DNA of 64,000 bases. Source: Nocardiopsis sp. N85 (GTDB lineage Bacteria; Actinomycetota; Actinomycetes; Streptosporangiales; Streptosporangiaceae). Below the pieces are notes generated by a model. It worked only from the letters and a program-made list of their open reading frames with translations, was not told the DNA's origin and did not search any database. The stretch is from NCBI RefSeq assembly GCF_028882275.1, contig NZ_JARBUT010000006.1, positions 1 to 64,000 on the forward strand, written 5' to 3'. Numbering within the stretch: position 1 is the stretch's first letter; every line of letters begins with the position of its first letter. The position numbers and the translations under genes were made by a program. Positions 54,180-63,112 of this stretch are shown here, one piece after another.

Positions 54180-54755
54180 AACATTCTCCTAACCGATCAC
54201 AGAATATTTATGCGGGAAACGGGAGAAATATTTTTCTCCACCATGGGGACACGGTACCCATACTACCCCTGAACAGTGGGTATCTGTGACATGACCCTCG
54301 AAAACGAGGATTTGCCGATGCTCGGATCGGAGCTCGGCGTCGCCGCACGCCCACATCTGAAATCACGTGTTCAGAAGTGGTTTAGCCGCCAAATGCCGAG
54401 TGAATTCCATCTCAAATTCTCCCGAGCGCCCGTCTTGGTCATCAAAAATTTTATCTTCGTGGTCCTCTTTTTTCAGGGTCCGCCTCGAAGACGTTTTTTC
54501 GCTCCCCATCGAGGCCAGAGGGTGTGAGCGCGATGAATTTCGACTCCCCATCGAAGAGTGGAAAAACTTCCACGTGACCGGAAAAGCGGATCCATCGGCA
54601 TGAAGTGCATTGAGACGGGCATGGTGGGGGTGCCGGTTCATCCCATCCACACCGGAATCAGACGTTCCCTCACGTGGATGGGGTGCGACACCATCCGACA
54701 TCCTGCCCCCGTGGCAGGGGCAGGAGCACCCAGGACCGAGCACAGGGGGTTTCCT
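54180..54755. promoter_or_regulatory. Promoter region between small stress-like gene and sigma factor
   Basis: The gap is less GC-rich than its surroundings. On the minus strand GGGTAC lies near 54,250, with a GTTC about 12 bases before it. On the plus strand GGGTAT lies near 54,280. SigB/SigF-type promoters in actinomycetes read GTTT-N14-16-GGGTA, so one or both genes could be sigma-factor dependent, but the -35 matches are weak. A short frame at 54,276-54,527 lacks features and is not called. Confidence 0.3.
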
Positions 54756-55643
54756 TTGTTCCCGTCTGCCACTCAAGACACATCCACGCACACCGCCGCC
54801 GACAAGGGCCTGATCCCCCACCCCCGCAGGCCCGCCGACCACACCCCGACCATCGAGAGCTCCGCCGAAGTCCTCCTCACCCGCCTCCATGACCTGAACC
54901 AGGACGACCCGCGAGCCCACGACCTGTGCGAGCGCGTCGTGACCCTCTACCAACCGCTGGTGAACAGGATCGCCCGCGACTACAGCGGCAAGGGCGAACC
55001 GCTCGAAGACCTCAAGCAGACGGCCATGGTCGGCCTGGTCAAGGCCGTGCGCGGCTTCGACCCGGGCCGGGGCAAGCCCTTCATCGCCTACATGCGCCCC
55101 ACCGTCACCGGAGAGATCAAACGTCACTTCCGCGACCGCACCTGGGCGGTGCGCGTACCCCGACAACACCAGGAGAACCGGATCAGGCTGCGGCGGATCA
55201 TCGGAGAGTTCCAGCAACACCAGGCCCGCACGCCGTCCCTGGCGGAGCTGGCCGAGAAGATGGGCATGTCCGAGCGGGAGACCGGGGACGTCGTCCAGGC
55301 GTCGGAGGCCTACCGGTGCCTGTCCCTGGACATGCCGGATTCGACCGAAGGCGACGACGACACGGGACCGCAGCTCCAGGATCACCTGGGCGAGGTCGAC
55401 AAGGGGTTCGAGCACGTCATCCAGCGGGAAACGCTCAAACCCGCGCTGGACGACCTGAACGAACGCGAACGCACCATCCTCCATCTGCGGTTCTTCGGTG
55501 ACCACACCCAGGCCGAGATCGCCGATCGTCTCGGCTGCTCCCAGATGCACATCTCCCGGCTGCTGAAGGGGACCCTGGAGCAGTTGCGCGCGAAGGTGGG
55601 AGAGAGCGGAACCGCGCTCCCGGCGCCCGGGCCGCAGAGCTGA
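54756..55643 (+). CDS. SigB/SigF-family RNA polymerase sigma factor
   Basis: The 295-aa protein has region 2 (L-Y-Q-P-L-V-N-R-I-A-R-D-Y and E-D-L-K-Q-T-A-M-V-G-L-V-K-A-V, about 60-95), region 3 (T-P-S-L-A-E-L-A-E-K-M-G-M-S) and region 4 (L-N-E-R-E-R-T-I-L-H-L-R-F-F and T-Q-A-E-I-A-D-R-L-G-C-S-Q-M-H-I-S-R). The T-V-T-G-E-I-K-R-H-F-R-D segment is typical of the stress/sporulation SigB, SigF and SigG group. The TTG at 54,756 with AGGGGG upstream is the likely start. The group is usually held by an anti-sigma factor; none is adjacent, though an RsbW-like ATPase is at 17,149. Confidence 0.9.
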   Translation: MFPSATQDTSTHTAADKGLIPHPRRPADHTPTIESSAEVLLTRLHDLNQDDPRAHDLCERVVTLYQPLVNRIARDYSGKGEPLEDLKQTAMVGLVKAVRGFDPGRGKPFIAYMRPTVTGEIKRHFRDRTWAVRVPRQHQENRIRLRRIIGEFQQHQARTPSLAELAEKMGMSERETGDVVQASEAYRCLSLDMPDSTEGDDDTGPQLQDHLGEVDKGFEHVIQRETLKPALDDLNERERTILHLRFFGDHTQAEIADRLGCSQMHISRLLKGTLEQLRAKVGESGTALPAPGPQS

Positions 55644-55656
55644 CGCGTGCCCCGCG

Positions 55657-55680
55657 GCCGTCCGTGGACGAACGGCCGAT
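55657..55680 (+). terminator. Hairpin after the sigma factor gene
   Basis: CGGCCGT and ACGGCCG stand about ten bases apart directly after the stop. No U-run follows, as is usual in this GC range. Confidence 0.4.
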
Positions 55681-56112
55681 GATCTGAAGCACATCTCCGC
55701 GCCCCACCTCCCCGAGGTGACCGCCCGCTCGAACCGGGTCCCACCGAGGGCGGTGATCCGCCGCCCGTGAGCGGCGTCGGCGGCCACGCACGAGAGCACG
55801 TCAGCGGCTCCGGACCGGCATCGCGACCGACCCGGCCGCCTCCCCGGGCCCGTCGTCTCCCCGACAACGGAACGTGAGGGGCCCGCACGACGCCGCGCCA
55901 TGGCCGGACCGCTCCCCCACGAGCGGGACCGATCCGGTCCCCTCGGCGGGGAGCGGTCGCGCGTCCCGCACCGCCCCGGAACCGACACCCCGGACCACGA
56001 CCCCGCCCGGACACGAACACGAACACGAACACGAACACCGCACGACACCACCGACCCCTCTCAGGGGCGGCCCGCGCGACCGTCGGCCTCGGGCGAACGG
56101 CGCCGGGCCGCC
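55681..56112. other. No gene; (CACGAA) tandem repeat
   Basis: The gap between the convergent sigma and pobA genes holds a tract of about four CACGAA units near 56,012-56,038. Overlapping frames look like chance. I see no other signal. Confidence 0.5.
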
Positions 56113-57300
56113 TCAGAATCCGATGGGCGGACCCGCGTAGTTCTCGGCCAGACCGGTGGCGCCCGCCTCGCTGGTGGTCACCCAGCGCAGCTGGGACAAC
56201 TGCAACCGCGCGTCGAAGGGGTCCTCCCCCGTGTGCAGCATGGTGGTCATCCACCAGGAGAAGTGGGTGCACCGCCAGACACGGCGCAGCGCCGTGTCGG
56301 AGTAGGCGTCGGCGAGCCGCTCGTCACCACGGCGCACCAGGTCGACCAGGGCGGGGGCGAGCAGGCCCACGTCGGCGACGGCCAGGTTCAGGCCCTTGGC
56401 GCCGGTGGGCGGAACGATGTGCGCGGCGTCCCCGGCCAGGAAGAGTCGGCCGTCGCGCATCGGCGTGCGCACGTGGGAGCGCATCGGCAGGACGCCCTTG
56501 TCCGTGATGGGTCCGGGGGTGAGCGTCCAGCCGTTCTGTCCGTGCCCGAGCCGGTCGGCCAGCGCCTCCCAGATCCGGTCATCGCCCCACTCGTCGACGG
56601 AGGTGCCGTTGGGGACCTGGAGGTAGAGGCGGCTGACGGTGGCCGACCGCATGGAGTGCATGGCGAACCCGTCGGGGTGCCAGGCGTAGATGAGCTCGTC
56701 GGTGGAGGGCGCCACGTCGGCCAGGACGCCCAGCCACGAGTAGGGGTACACCCGCTCCCACGTGTTCACGACCTCGGCGGGGATCGCGGCGCGGCTGGGG
56801 CCGAAGGAGCCGTCGCATCCGGCGACGGCGCGGGCCCGCACCCGGTGGGCGCGCCCGTCGGAGTCGGTGAAGGTGACCGAGGGGGAGGCGGTGCGCGGGT
56901 CGTGCGGCGTGACGTCGGAGGCCTCGTAGTGGATCCGCTGCCCGGCGGCGGCGCGGGCGGCGATGAGGTCCTTCTGGAGTTCGGTCTGGCCGTAGACCCA
57001 CACGCTGCGGCCGGTGAGGTCCACGAAGTCGATGTGGTGCCGCTCCCCCGGCCACTGGAGGTGGATGCCGCGGTGCTCGTCGCCCTCGGCTTCGAGCCGG
57101 TCGGCGAGTCCGACCGAGCGCAGCAGGTCGACGGTGGAGTGCTCCAGCACCCCGGCGCGGATGCGGGAGGCGACGTAGGCCTCGGATCGGGCCTCGATGA
57201 CGACGGACTCGACGCCCTGGGCGGCGAGCAGGTGGGACAGCAGCATCCCGGCGGGGCCGGCGCCGATGATGGCCACGTCGGTGGTGGTGATCTGGGTCAT
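56113..57300 (-). CDS. pobA: 4-hydroxybenzoate 3-monooxygenase
   Basis: The 395-residue FAD protein has the N-terminal dinucleotide fold I-I-G-A-G-P-A-G-M, then A-G-V-L-E-H (about residue 50), the D-G motif A-G-C-D-G-S-F-G-P-S-R, and G-D-A-A-H-I-V-P-P-T-G-A-K-G-L-N. This matches p-hydroxybenzoate hydroxylase. It converts 4-hydroxybenzoate, NAD(P)H and O2 to protocatechuate, the substrate of PcaHG encoded 1 kb away. ATG at 57,300 or 57,309 is possible. A palindrome at 57,345-57,361 lies in its promoter. Confidence 0.95.
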   Translation of the reverse strand: MTQITTTDVAIIGAGPAGMLLSHLLAAQGVESVVIEARSEAYVASRIRAGVLEHSTVDLLRSVGLADRLEAEGDEHRGIHLQWPGERHHIDFVDLTGRSVWVYGQTELQKDLIAARAAAGQRIHYEASDVTPHDPRTASPSVTFTDSDGRAHRVRARAVAGCDGSFGPSRAAIPAEVVNTWERVYPYSWLGVLADVAPSTDELIYAWHPDGFAMHSMRSATVSRLYLQVPNGTSVDEWGDDRIWEALADRLGHGQNGWTLTPGPITDKGVLPMRSHVRTPMRDGRLFLAGDAAHIVPPTGAKGLNLAVADVGLLAPALVDLVRRGDERLADAYSDTALRRVWRCTHFSWWMTTMLHTGEDPFDARLQLSQLRWVTTSEAGATGLAENYAGPPIGF

Positions 57301-57344
57301 GCCCGCCATTGGACCCCGGCGGGTCGCCGATCACGGAACCGGGT

Positions 57345-57361
57345 CTTCCACTGAGCGGAAG
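57345..57361. promoter_or_regulatory. Operator-like palindrome upstream of pobA
   Basis: CTTCC and GGAAG flank ACTGAGC. Read on the minus strand it is CTTCCGCTCAGTGGAAG. A close relative (ACCGCTCAGCGGAAC) lies at 58,144-58,159 in the gap between the IclR gene and pcaH. Both share the core CCGCTCAG(C/T)GG. This fits one regulator acting at both promoters. Confidence 0.65.
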
Positions 57362-57369
57362 AACAGGGG

Positions 57370-58110
57370 TCACAGTCTTCGCGAGATGCCCTGCGCGGCG
57401 ACCTGGAGGGCCGTGACCAGCCGTCCCCGATCGCGTTTGAGGGTGGGGACCACGACCGCGATCGCCGCGACGACCTCCTCCCTCCGCCGCACCGGCACGG
57501 CCACCGAACAGGCCCCCAGGGTCATCTCCTCCACGGTGGTGGCGTACCCGTCGCGGCGGACCCGCTCCAACTGCCGCAGCAGGATGCCCGGCTGGGTGAT
57601 CGTGTACGGGGTGACGCGCCGCAGCGACCCCAGCACGCGCGAGCGCACCTCCTCGGGGGCGTGGGCGAGGAGCACCTTGCCGACCCCGGTGGAGTGCAGC
57701 GGCAGTGTGGAGCCGACGCTGCTGACCACCGGCACCGACGCCCGCCCCGCCATCCGCTCCAGGTAGAGCACCTCGTCGCCGTCGCGCACGGCCAGGTGCA
57801 CGGTGGCCAGGGTGGTGGCGTAGACGTCGTGCAGGAAGGGGGAGGCGGCGTCGCGCAACGTCGTCTGGACCGGGGCGAGCAGACCGATGTCCCACAGGCG
57901 CCGCCCCACCACGTAGGAGCCGCTCTCACGGGCCAGGGCGCCGTGCCGGACGAGTTCGCCGACGAGCCGGTGCACGGTGGGGATCGGCAGGTCCGCGCGT
58001 CGGGCGATGCCCGACAACGACAGCCGTCGGTGGTGTTCGTCGAAGGCTCCCAGAACGGCCATCACCCGGCCCGCCACGGTCGCCCCGGGTGTTCCGGTGT
58101 TCCCCGCCAT
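57370..58110 (-). CDS. IclR-family regulator (PcaR/PobR-like)
   Basis: The 246-residue protein has an N-terminal winged helix (about 10-70; L-S-G-I-A-R-R-A-D-L-P-I-P-T-V-H-R-L-V-G-E-L) and a C-terminal effector-binding domain with L-P-L-H-S-T-G-V-G-K-V-L-L-A and G-A-C-S-V-A-V-P-V. ATG at 58,110 has GGGAGA eight bases upstream; starts at 58,119 and 58,137 are less good. It stands between pobA (same strand) and the divergent pcaHGBL operon, so it is almost certainly their regulator. Whether it activates or represses cannot be read from sequence. Confidence 0.9.
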   Translation of the reverse strand: MAGNTGTPGATVAGRVMAVLGAFDEHHRRLSLSGIARRADLPIPTVHRLVGELVRHGALARESGSYVVGRRLWDIGLLAPVQTTLRDAASPFLHDVYATTLATVHLAVRDGDEVLYLERMAGRASVPVVSSVGSTLPLHSTGVGKVLLAHAPEEVRSRVLGSLRRVTPYTITQPGILLRQLERVRRDGYATTVEEMTLGACSVAVPVRRREEVVAAIAVVVPTLKRDRGRLVTALQVAAQGISRRL

Positions 58111-58143
58111 GGGGACCATTCTCCCACCGATCTCCATCGGATG

Positions 58144-58159
58144 TTCCGCTGAGCGGTAA
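58144..58159. promoter_or_regulatory. Operator-like palindrome between the IclR gene and pcaH
   Basis: TTCCGCT and GAGCGGTA form an imperfect palindrome with the core CCGCTGAGCGG, 43 bases before the pcaH start and 34 before the IclR start. Its relative is at 57,345-57,361. A position between divergent genes suits autoregulation. Confidence 0.65.
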
Positions 58160-58201
58160 GGAGACCCGCGCCACCCCCGGCCCCCGCCGTACGCTCCCGC
58201 C

Positions 58202-58987
58202 ATGAACAGCACCCCGGTTCCGGCTCCCGACCTGGAGCCCCAGGAGGCGATCAGCGCGCGGATCGCCGCCATCGAGGCCGCCCACCGCGCCGACGGCGAG
58301 GGCCGCCCCCAGCCCGCCCTCGACTACCCCCCGTACCGCAGCAGCGCTCTGCGCCACCCCACCAAGGACCTCCACCACACCGACCCCGAGACCATCGAAC
58401 GCGAGGCCCCCTGCTTCGGGGACCGCGACGTGGACCCGCTGGAGGCGGACCTGACCATCGGCGGCGCGGGCGAGCCGATCGGCGAGCGCATGATCATCGC
58501 CGGCCGGGTCACCGACGCCGAGGGCCGCCCGGTGCGCCGCCAGCTGGTGGAGGTCTGGCAGGCCAACGCCGGCGGCCGCTACGTGCACAAACGCGACCGG
58601 CACCCGGCCCCGCTGGACCCGAACTTCACCGGCGCGGGGCGGTGCCTGACCGACGACGACGGGTACTACCGGTTCCAGACGATCAAGCCGGGCCCCTACC
58701 CGTGGCGCAACCACCACAACGCCTGGCGCCCGGCCCACATCCACTTCTCCCTGTTCGGGACGGAGTTCGCGCAGCGGCTGGTCACCCAGATGTACTTCCC
58801 GGGCGACCCGTTGTTCGCCCTGGACCCGATCCTGCGATCGATCACCGATCCGGCCGACCGGGAACTGCTCGTGGCGTCCTACGACCACGACCTGACCACC
58901 CACGAGTGGGCGACCGGATACCGGTGGGACATCGTCCTGGGCGGTTCCCGGGGCACCCTCATGGAGAACGAAGGAGACGAGGCGTGA
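58202..58987 (+). CDS. pcaH: Protocatechuate 3,4-dioxygenase beta subunit
   Basis: The 261-aa subunit carries the iron site: Tyr in G-G-R-Y-V-H-K, Tyr in K-P-G-P-Y-P-W-R-N, and the two His of P-A-H-I-H-F-S. The N-terminal segment Y-R-S-S-A-L-R-H-P is also typical. With PcaG it opens the ring of protocatechuate between the hydroxyls, giving 3-carboxy-cis,cis-muconate. It is the first gene of the four-gene operon and overlaps pcaG by four bases. Confidence 0.97.
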   Translation: MNSTPVPAPDLEPQEAISARIAAIEAAHRADGEGRPQPALDYPPYRSSALRHPTKDLHHTDPETIEREAPCFGDRDVDPLEADLTIGGAGEPIGERMIIAGRVTDAEGRPVRRQLVEVWQANAGGRYVHKRDRHPAPLDPNFTGAGRCLTDDDGYYRFQTIKPGPYPWRNHHNAWRPAHIHFSLFGTEFAQRLVTQMYFPGDPLFALDPILRSITDPADRELLVASYDHDLTTHEWATGYRWDIVLGGSRGTLMENEGDEA

Positions 58988-59541
58988 GAGCGACCCCGGG
59001 ACAGACGGTCGGACCGTTCTTCCACTACGGACTGCCCTATGACGGCGACCGCGACCTCGTGCCCCCGGGTTCGGTCGGCGCGGTGCGGTTCGGCGGGCGG
59101 GTCCTGGACGGCACCGGCGCCGGCCTCCAGGACGCGCTGGTGGAGATCTGGCAGGCGCGGCCCGACGGCACGGTCCCCCGCGAGCCGGGGTCGCTGCGCC
59201 GCGACGGGTGGACCTTCACCGGGTTCGGTCGGGCCTCCACCGGCCGCGACGGCCGCTACGCGTTCTCCACCCTGGAGCCGGGGCCGACCGAACCGGGCGG
59301 AGCGGCGTTCTTCGCCGTCACCGTGTTCGCCCGGGGCCTGATGGACCGGTTGTTCACCCGGGCCTACCTGCCCGACGACGCGGCGGCGCTGGCCGCCGAC
59401 CCGCTGTTGTCGTCCCTGCCCGAGGAGCGCCGGTCCACCCTCGTCGCCCGTCGCGACGCGCGGGGGCTGACCTTCGACATCCGTCTCCAGGGCGCGGACG
59501 AGACCGTGTTCCTGGACCTGTCGGGGTACCGGAGACCCTGA
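58984..59541 (+). CDS. pcaG: Protocatechuate 3,4-dioxygenase alpha subunit
   Basis: The 185-residue subunit has the start T-P-G-Q-T-V-G-P-F-F-H-Y-G-L, the core V-E-I-W-Q-A-R-P-D-G and F-T-G-F-G-R-A-S-T. It lacks the iron ligands, as alpha subunits do, and helps form the active-site cleft. GTG at 58,984 overlaps the pcaH TGA (GTGA). Confidence 0.95.
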   Translation: MRATPGQTVGPFFHYGLPYDGDRDLVPPGSVGAVRFGGRVLDGTGAGLQDALVEIWQARPDGTVPREPGSLRRDGWTFTGFGRASTGRDGRYAFSTLEPGPTEPGGAAFFAVTVFARGLMDRLFTRAYLPDDAAALAADPLLSSLPEERRSTLVARRDARGLTFDIRLQGADETVFLDLSGYRRP

Positions 59542-59664
59542 CCCCCTCCTCCTCCCGAAGAGAGGGGATCCGGGACCGACCACCGGTGGTCCGAGACGTC
59601 CGCCTCGTCACGGATCGGCCCGTGACCCCCTCCACCGACGACCGCCCGCAGGAAAGGAATCCCG

Positions 59665-60891
59665 TTGACCGACCTGTTCTGGCCCGGGGACGAACGCGCC
59701 GGCGACCTGTTCGGCGACCACACGTGGCTGACCGCCATGGTGGAGGTCGAACAGGCCTGGCTGGACGCCCTGGCCGGGGCGGACGCGGCCCCGGCCGGGA
59801 CCGACCTGTCCGCCCTGGTCGGCCCCGACGACCTGGCCGCCCTGGCCGGGGCCGCCGAGGGCACCGGCAACCCGGTCCCGGCCCTGGTGCGGCTTCTGCG
59901 CGAACGCGCCCACGGCCCCGGGGCCGCCTGGGTTCACCGCGGGCTGACCAGCCAGGACGTGGTGGACACGGCGCTGATGCTGTGCGCCCGCGACGCCCTG
60001 GACCGGGTGCGCGACGACATGCGCCATCAGATCGGGTCCCTGGCCGCCCTGGTCCGGGCGCACCGCGACACCGTCATGGCGGCGCGCACCCTCACCCAGC
60101 ACGCGGTGCCCACCACGTTCGGGGTCAAGGCCGCCGGTTGGCTGGGCGGGACCCTCGACGCCGCCGAGGCGGTGGGACGGATCCGCACGCCGGTGCAGAT
60201 CGGCGGCGCGGCGGGCACCCTGTCGGCCGCCGTGGACCTGGTCCGCGGCCAAGGCTCCGCCGACCCGACCGGGGCGGTGTCGGCCCTGGTCGCCACGGTC
60301 TCCGACCGCCTGGGGCTGGCGCCCGCCGATCCCTGGCACACCGCGCGACGCACCGTCACCGCCCTGGGCGACGCCCTGGTGGGCTGCACCGACGTCTGGG
60401 GGCGCGCGGCCGCCGACGTCTCCACCCTGTCCCGGCCCGAGATCGCCGAGGTGACCGAGCCCGCCGCCGCCGGACGCGGCGGCTCCTCGACCATGCCGCA
60501 CAAGCGCAACCCGGTCCTGTCGGTGCTCGTCCGGCGGGCGGCCATCGCCGCTCCCCCGCTCGCGTCGACCCTGCACCTGGCCGCGGCGCTGGCCGTGGAC
60601 GAGCGCCCCGACGGGGCCTGGCACACCGAATGGGCGACCCTGCGCACGCTGGCCCGCCGCACCGTCGTCGCCGGTTCCCAGACCCGCGAACTGCTGGCGG
60701 GACTGACCGTGAACACGGAGCGGATGGCGGCGACCGCGACGGCGGCCCGCACCGACCTGACGGCCGAAGCCCGGACCATCGCGACGTTCACCGGCACCGA
60801 CCCCGCCGACGACACCCCGTTGGGCGTCTCCGACGTCCTCATCGACCGCGTCCTCGACCGCGCCCACCGACACCTGGAGGCCGACTCATGA
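59665..60891 (+). CDS. pcaB: 3-carboxy-cis,cis-muconate cycloisomerase
   Basis: The 408-aa protein belongs to the fumarase/adenylosuccinate lyase superfamily, with the signature G-G-S-S-T-M-P-H-K-R-N-P (about residues 270-281) and the earlier W-V-H-R-G-L-T-S-Q-D-V-V-D-T-A. It closes 3-carboxymuconate to 4-carboxymuconolactone. The TTG at 59,665 with GGAAAGGAA upstream is the start. A gap of 123 bases follows pcaG, so a second promoter is possible. Its stop overlaps the pcaL start. Confidence 0.93.
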   Translation: MTDLFWPGDERAGDLFGDHTWLTAMVEVEQAWLDALAGADAAPAGTDLSALVGPDDLAALAGAAEGTGNPVPALVRLLRERAHGPGAAWVHRGLTSQDVVDTALMLCARDALDRVRDDMRHQIGSLAALVRAHRDTVMAARTLTQHAVPTTFGVKAAGWLGGTLDAAEAVGRIRTPVQIGGAAGTLSAAVDLVRGQGSADPTGAVSALVATVSDRLGLAPADPWHTARRTVTALGDALVGCTDVWGRAAADVSTLSRPEIAEVTEPAAAGRGGSSTMPHKRNPVLSVLVRRAAIAAPPLASTLHLAAALAVDERPDGAWHTEWATLRTLARRTVVAGSQTRELLAGLTVNTERMAATATAARTDLTAEARTIATFTGTDPADDTPLGVSDVLIDRVLDRAHRHLEADS

Positions 60892-62066
60892 CGATCCCCC
60901 GCATCACCGGCGTGGAACTGGCCGGTGGCCCGGATCTGCCGCTGCTCCTCGTGGGTCCCTCCCTGGGCACCTCGGCGACGGCGCTGTGGTCGGCCGTTGC
61001 GGAACGGCTCGGCGACGCCTTCCACGTCGTGGGCTGGAACCCGCCCGGACACGACGGCGCCCTGGTCCGGGACCCGTTCACCATGGCGGAGCTGGCGCGG
61101 GGGGTGCTCGCGTTCGCGCGCGGGGTCACCGCCGCCCGCGGGGACGCCGATCGTTCCTTCTCCTACGCGGGCGACTCCCTCGGCGGCGCGGTGGGCCTGC
61201 ACCTGCTGCTGGACGCCCCCGAGGCGGTGCGCGCGGCCGCACTGCTGTGCACGGGGGCGCGTATCGGCACACCCGACGCCTGGCGCGAGCGCGCCGCGAC
61301 CGTGCGCGCCTCGGGCACCCCGAGCATGATCGAGGGGTCGGCGAAGCGGTGGTTCGCCCCCGGGTTCCCGGAGCGCGAACCGTCCACCGTCGCGGCCCTG
61401 CTGCACGCCCTCCAGGACACCGACGCCGAGGGTTACGCCCTGGCCTGTGAGGCGCTGGCCGACTTCGACGTGCGCGACCGGTTGGACGGGATCACCGCGC
61501 CGGTGCTGGCGATCGCGGGCGCCGAGGACGTCCCCACCCCGCCGGGACTCCTGGCGGAGATCGCCTCGGGGGTGCGCCTGGGCCGGTACGAGGTCCTGGA
61601 GGGGGTCGCCCACCTGGCGCCGGCAGAGGCCCCCGACCGGGTCGCCGACCTGCTGCGCGCCCACCTGCGCGCCCCGGGAGCGCTCACCCTGGACGGGGTC
61701 CGCGACGCGGGCACGGCGGTGCGCCGGCAGGTGCTGGGCGACGCCCACGTGGACCGGGCGATCGCCGCGACCACCGATTTCACGGCCGACTTCCAGGAGT
61801 TCATCACCCGGTACGCCTGGGGGTCCGTGTGGACCCGCCCCGGGCTGGACCGGCGCAGCCGGTCGATGATCACGCTGACCGCGCTCATCGCCCGCGGCCA
61901 CCACGAGGAGCTGGCGATGCACGTGCGCGCGGCCCTGCGCAACGGGCTGACGGTGGAGGAGATCGAGGAGGTCGTGTTGCAGAGCGCGATCTACTGCGGT
62001 GTCCCCGACGCCAACTCCGCCTTCCGCATCGCCCAAGGCGTCCTGGCCGAGGAGGGCCTCGCCTGA
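60888..62066 (+). CDS. pcaL: Fused 3-oxoadipate enol-lactonase / 4-carboxymuconolactone decarboxylase
   Basis: The 392-aa protein joins two enzymes. Residues 1-255 are an alpha/beta hydrolase (PcaD) with nucleophile Ser in Y-A-G-D-S-L-G-G-A and His in G-V-A-H-L-A-P. Residues 270-390 are an AhpD-like PcaC domain with W-T-R-P-G-L-D-R-R-S-R-S-M, A-R-G-H-H-E-E-L and E-V-V-L-Q-S-A-I-Y-C-G-V-P. The two parts carry out the consecutive steps from 4-carboxymuconolactone to 3-oxoadipate. This fusion is well known in actinomycetes. The ATG overlaps the pcaB stop (ATGA). Confidence 0.95.
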   Translation: MTIPRITGVELAGGPDLPLLLVGPSLGTSATALWSAVAERLGDAFHVVGWNPPGHDGALVRDPFTMAELARGVLAFARGVTAARGDADRSFSYAGDSLGGAVGLHLLLDAPEAVRAAALLCTGARIGTPDAWRERAATVRASGTPSMIEGSAKRWFAPGFPEREPSTVAALLHALQDTDAEGYALACEALADFDVRDRLDGITAPVLAIAGAEDVPTPPGLLAEIASGVRLGRYEVLEGVAHLAPAEAPDRVADLLRAHLRAPGALTLDGVRDAGTAVRRQVLGDAHVDRAIAATTDFTADFQEFITRYAWGSVWTRPGLDRRSRSMITLTALIARGHHEELAMHVRAALRNGLTVEEIEEVVLQSAIYCGVPDANSAFRIAQGVLAEEGLA

Positions 62067-62067
62067 C

Positions 62068-62091
62068 CCCGGGCCGGTCGTCCGGCCCGGG
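62068..62091. terminator. Strong hairpin between pcaL and the convergent gene
   Basis: CCCGGGCCGG, loop TCGT, CCGGCCCGGG: a perfect 10-bp stem directly after the pcaL stop. It can serve both strands because the next gene converges. Confidence 0.7.
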
Positions 62092-62129
62092 TTCCTCGGC
62101 CGAGGGCCGAGGGACCCGGGCGGGACCGG

Positions 62130-62987
62130 TCAGGCCAGGGCGCGCAGGGTGTCGACGAGCGGAGTGGAGGGGCGCCCGATCAGGCGGCGCAGGTCCCCGG
62201 TCGGCTCACCGAGCGCGCCGTCGCGGATGTTCCCGTCCAGCGCGGCCACGAACCCGGCCGTCCCCTCGTCCAGGCCGACCTCGACCAGGAAGGCGACGTG
62301 CTCCTCGGTCGACAGGTTCTTGTAGACGACCTCCCGGCCCAGTACCTCGGACAGGGTCTCGGCCAGTTCGGCGTAGGTCCAGGCGGTGTCGCCGGTCAGC
62401 TCGTACACCGCGTCCGCGTGCGCGGCCGGGTCGGCCAGCACCACGGCGGCCGCGGCCGCGAAGTCACGGCGGGCGGCGCTGGGCACGAGCCCCTCACCCG
62501 CGCTGCCGATGAACGACCCGTGGTCGCGGGCCTGCTCGAACTGGGGCACGTAGTTCTCGTGGTACCAGTTGTCGCGCAGGATCGTACGGGTGATCCCCGA
62601 GGCCGCCAACAGCTCCTCGGTGGCCTTGTGGTCGGGGGCCAGGACCAGGGTGCTCTCGGTGGCGTTGGGTGCGCTGGTGTAGACGATGTGCCCGACCCCG
62701 GCGGCGACCGCCGCGTCGATCGCGGCCCGGTGCTGGGCGACCCGTCGGCCCGGCTCGGAGGCGGAGATCAACAGCAGGGTGTCGGCGCCGGAGAACGCGG
62801 GCGCGAGGGTGGCCGGATCGTCGAGGTCGATCCGCGCGGTGCGCACCCCCGAGGCGGCCAGTGCGGCCAGCCGCTCGGCGTCGCGGCCGGTGGCGACGAT
62901 CTCCCGCGCCGGGGTCCCCCGCTCCAGCAGTTCCTCGACGACGAGACGGCCCAGGTGGCCGGTGGCACCCACGATGACGACGGACAT
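62130..62987 (-). CDS. NmrA/QorB-like NAD(P)H-binding oxidoreductase
   Basis: The 285-residue protein starts with the Rossmann motif V-V-I-V-G-A-T-G-H-L-G-R-L-V and continues in the pattern of quinone oxidoreductase 2 (QorB): V-A-T-G-R-D, D-T-L-L-L-I-S-A-S-E-P-G-R-R, Y-T-S-A-P-N and N-W-Y-H-E-N-Y. The ATG has GGAAGG upstream. QorB-type genes usually have a divergent HxlR-family regulator; none is adjacent here, but two GTACCCAC boxes stand in the promoter region. It converges with pcaL. Confidence 0.85.
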   Translation of the reverse strand: MSVVIVGATGHLGRLVVEELLERGTPAREIVATGRDAERLAALAASGVRTARIDLDDPATLAPAFSGADTLLLISASEPGRRVAQHRAAIDAAVAAGVGHIVYTSAPNATESTLVLAPDHKATEELLAASGITRTILRDNWYHENYVPQFEQARDHGSFIGSAGEGLVPSAARRDFAAAAAVVLADPAAHADAVYELTGDTAWTYAELAETLSEVLGREVVYKNLSTEEHVAFLVEVGLDEGTAGFVAALDGNIRDGALGEPTGDLRRLIGRPSTPLVDTLRALA

Positions 62988-63078
62988 GAGCGATGGTCCT
63001 TCCCACTGCCCGGCCGAGACGTTCCCGGCCGCTGTCAGTGGGCAACCCGCCAGGTGGGGGGCACATTCCAAAGTTCCC

Positions 63079-63108
63079 GTACCCACTTTTTTGTCAGGTA
63101 CCCACCTT
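63079..63108. promoter_or_regulatory. GTACCCAC direct repeat, 19-bp step
   Basis: GTACCCACTT starts at 63,079 and GTACCCACCT at 63,098, about two helical turns apart, upstream of the QorB-like gene. This is the usual kind of site for a dimeric regulator such as HxlR. The regulator is not in the window. Confidence 0.5.
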
Positions 63109-63112
63109 GAGG

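Noticed and set aside
54276..54527. A small protein of 83 codons before the sigma factor
   Set aside because: No ribosome site or conserved pattern. It lies in the expected promoter region.
56012..56038. (CACGAA)4 as replication iterons
   Set aside because: It is a simple hexamer tract between convergent genes, with no Rep gene or AT-rich zone.
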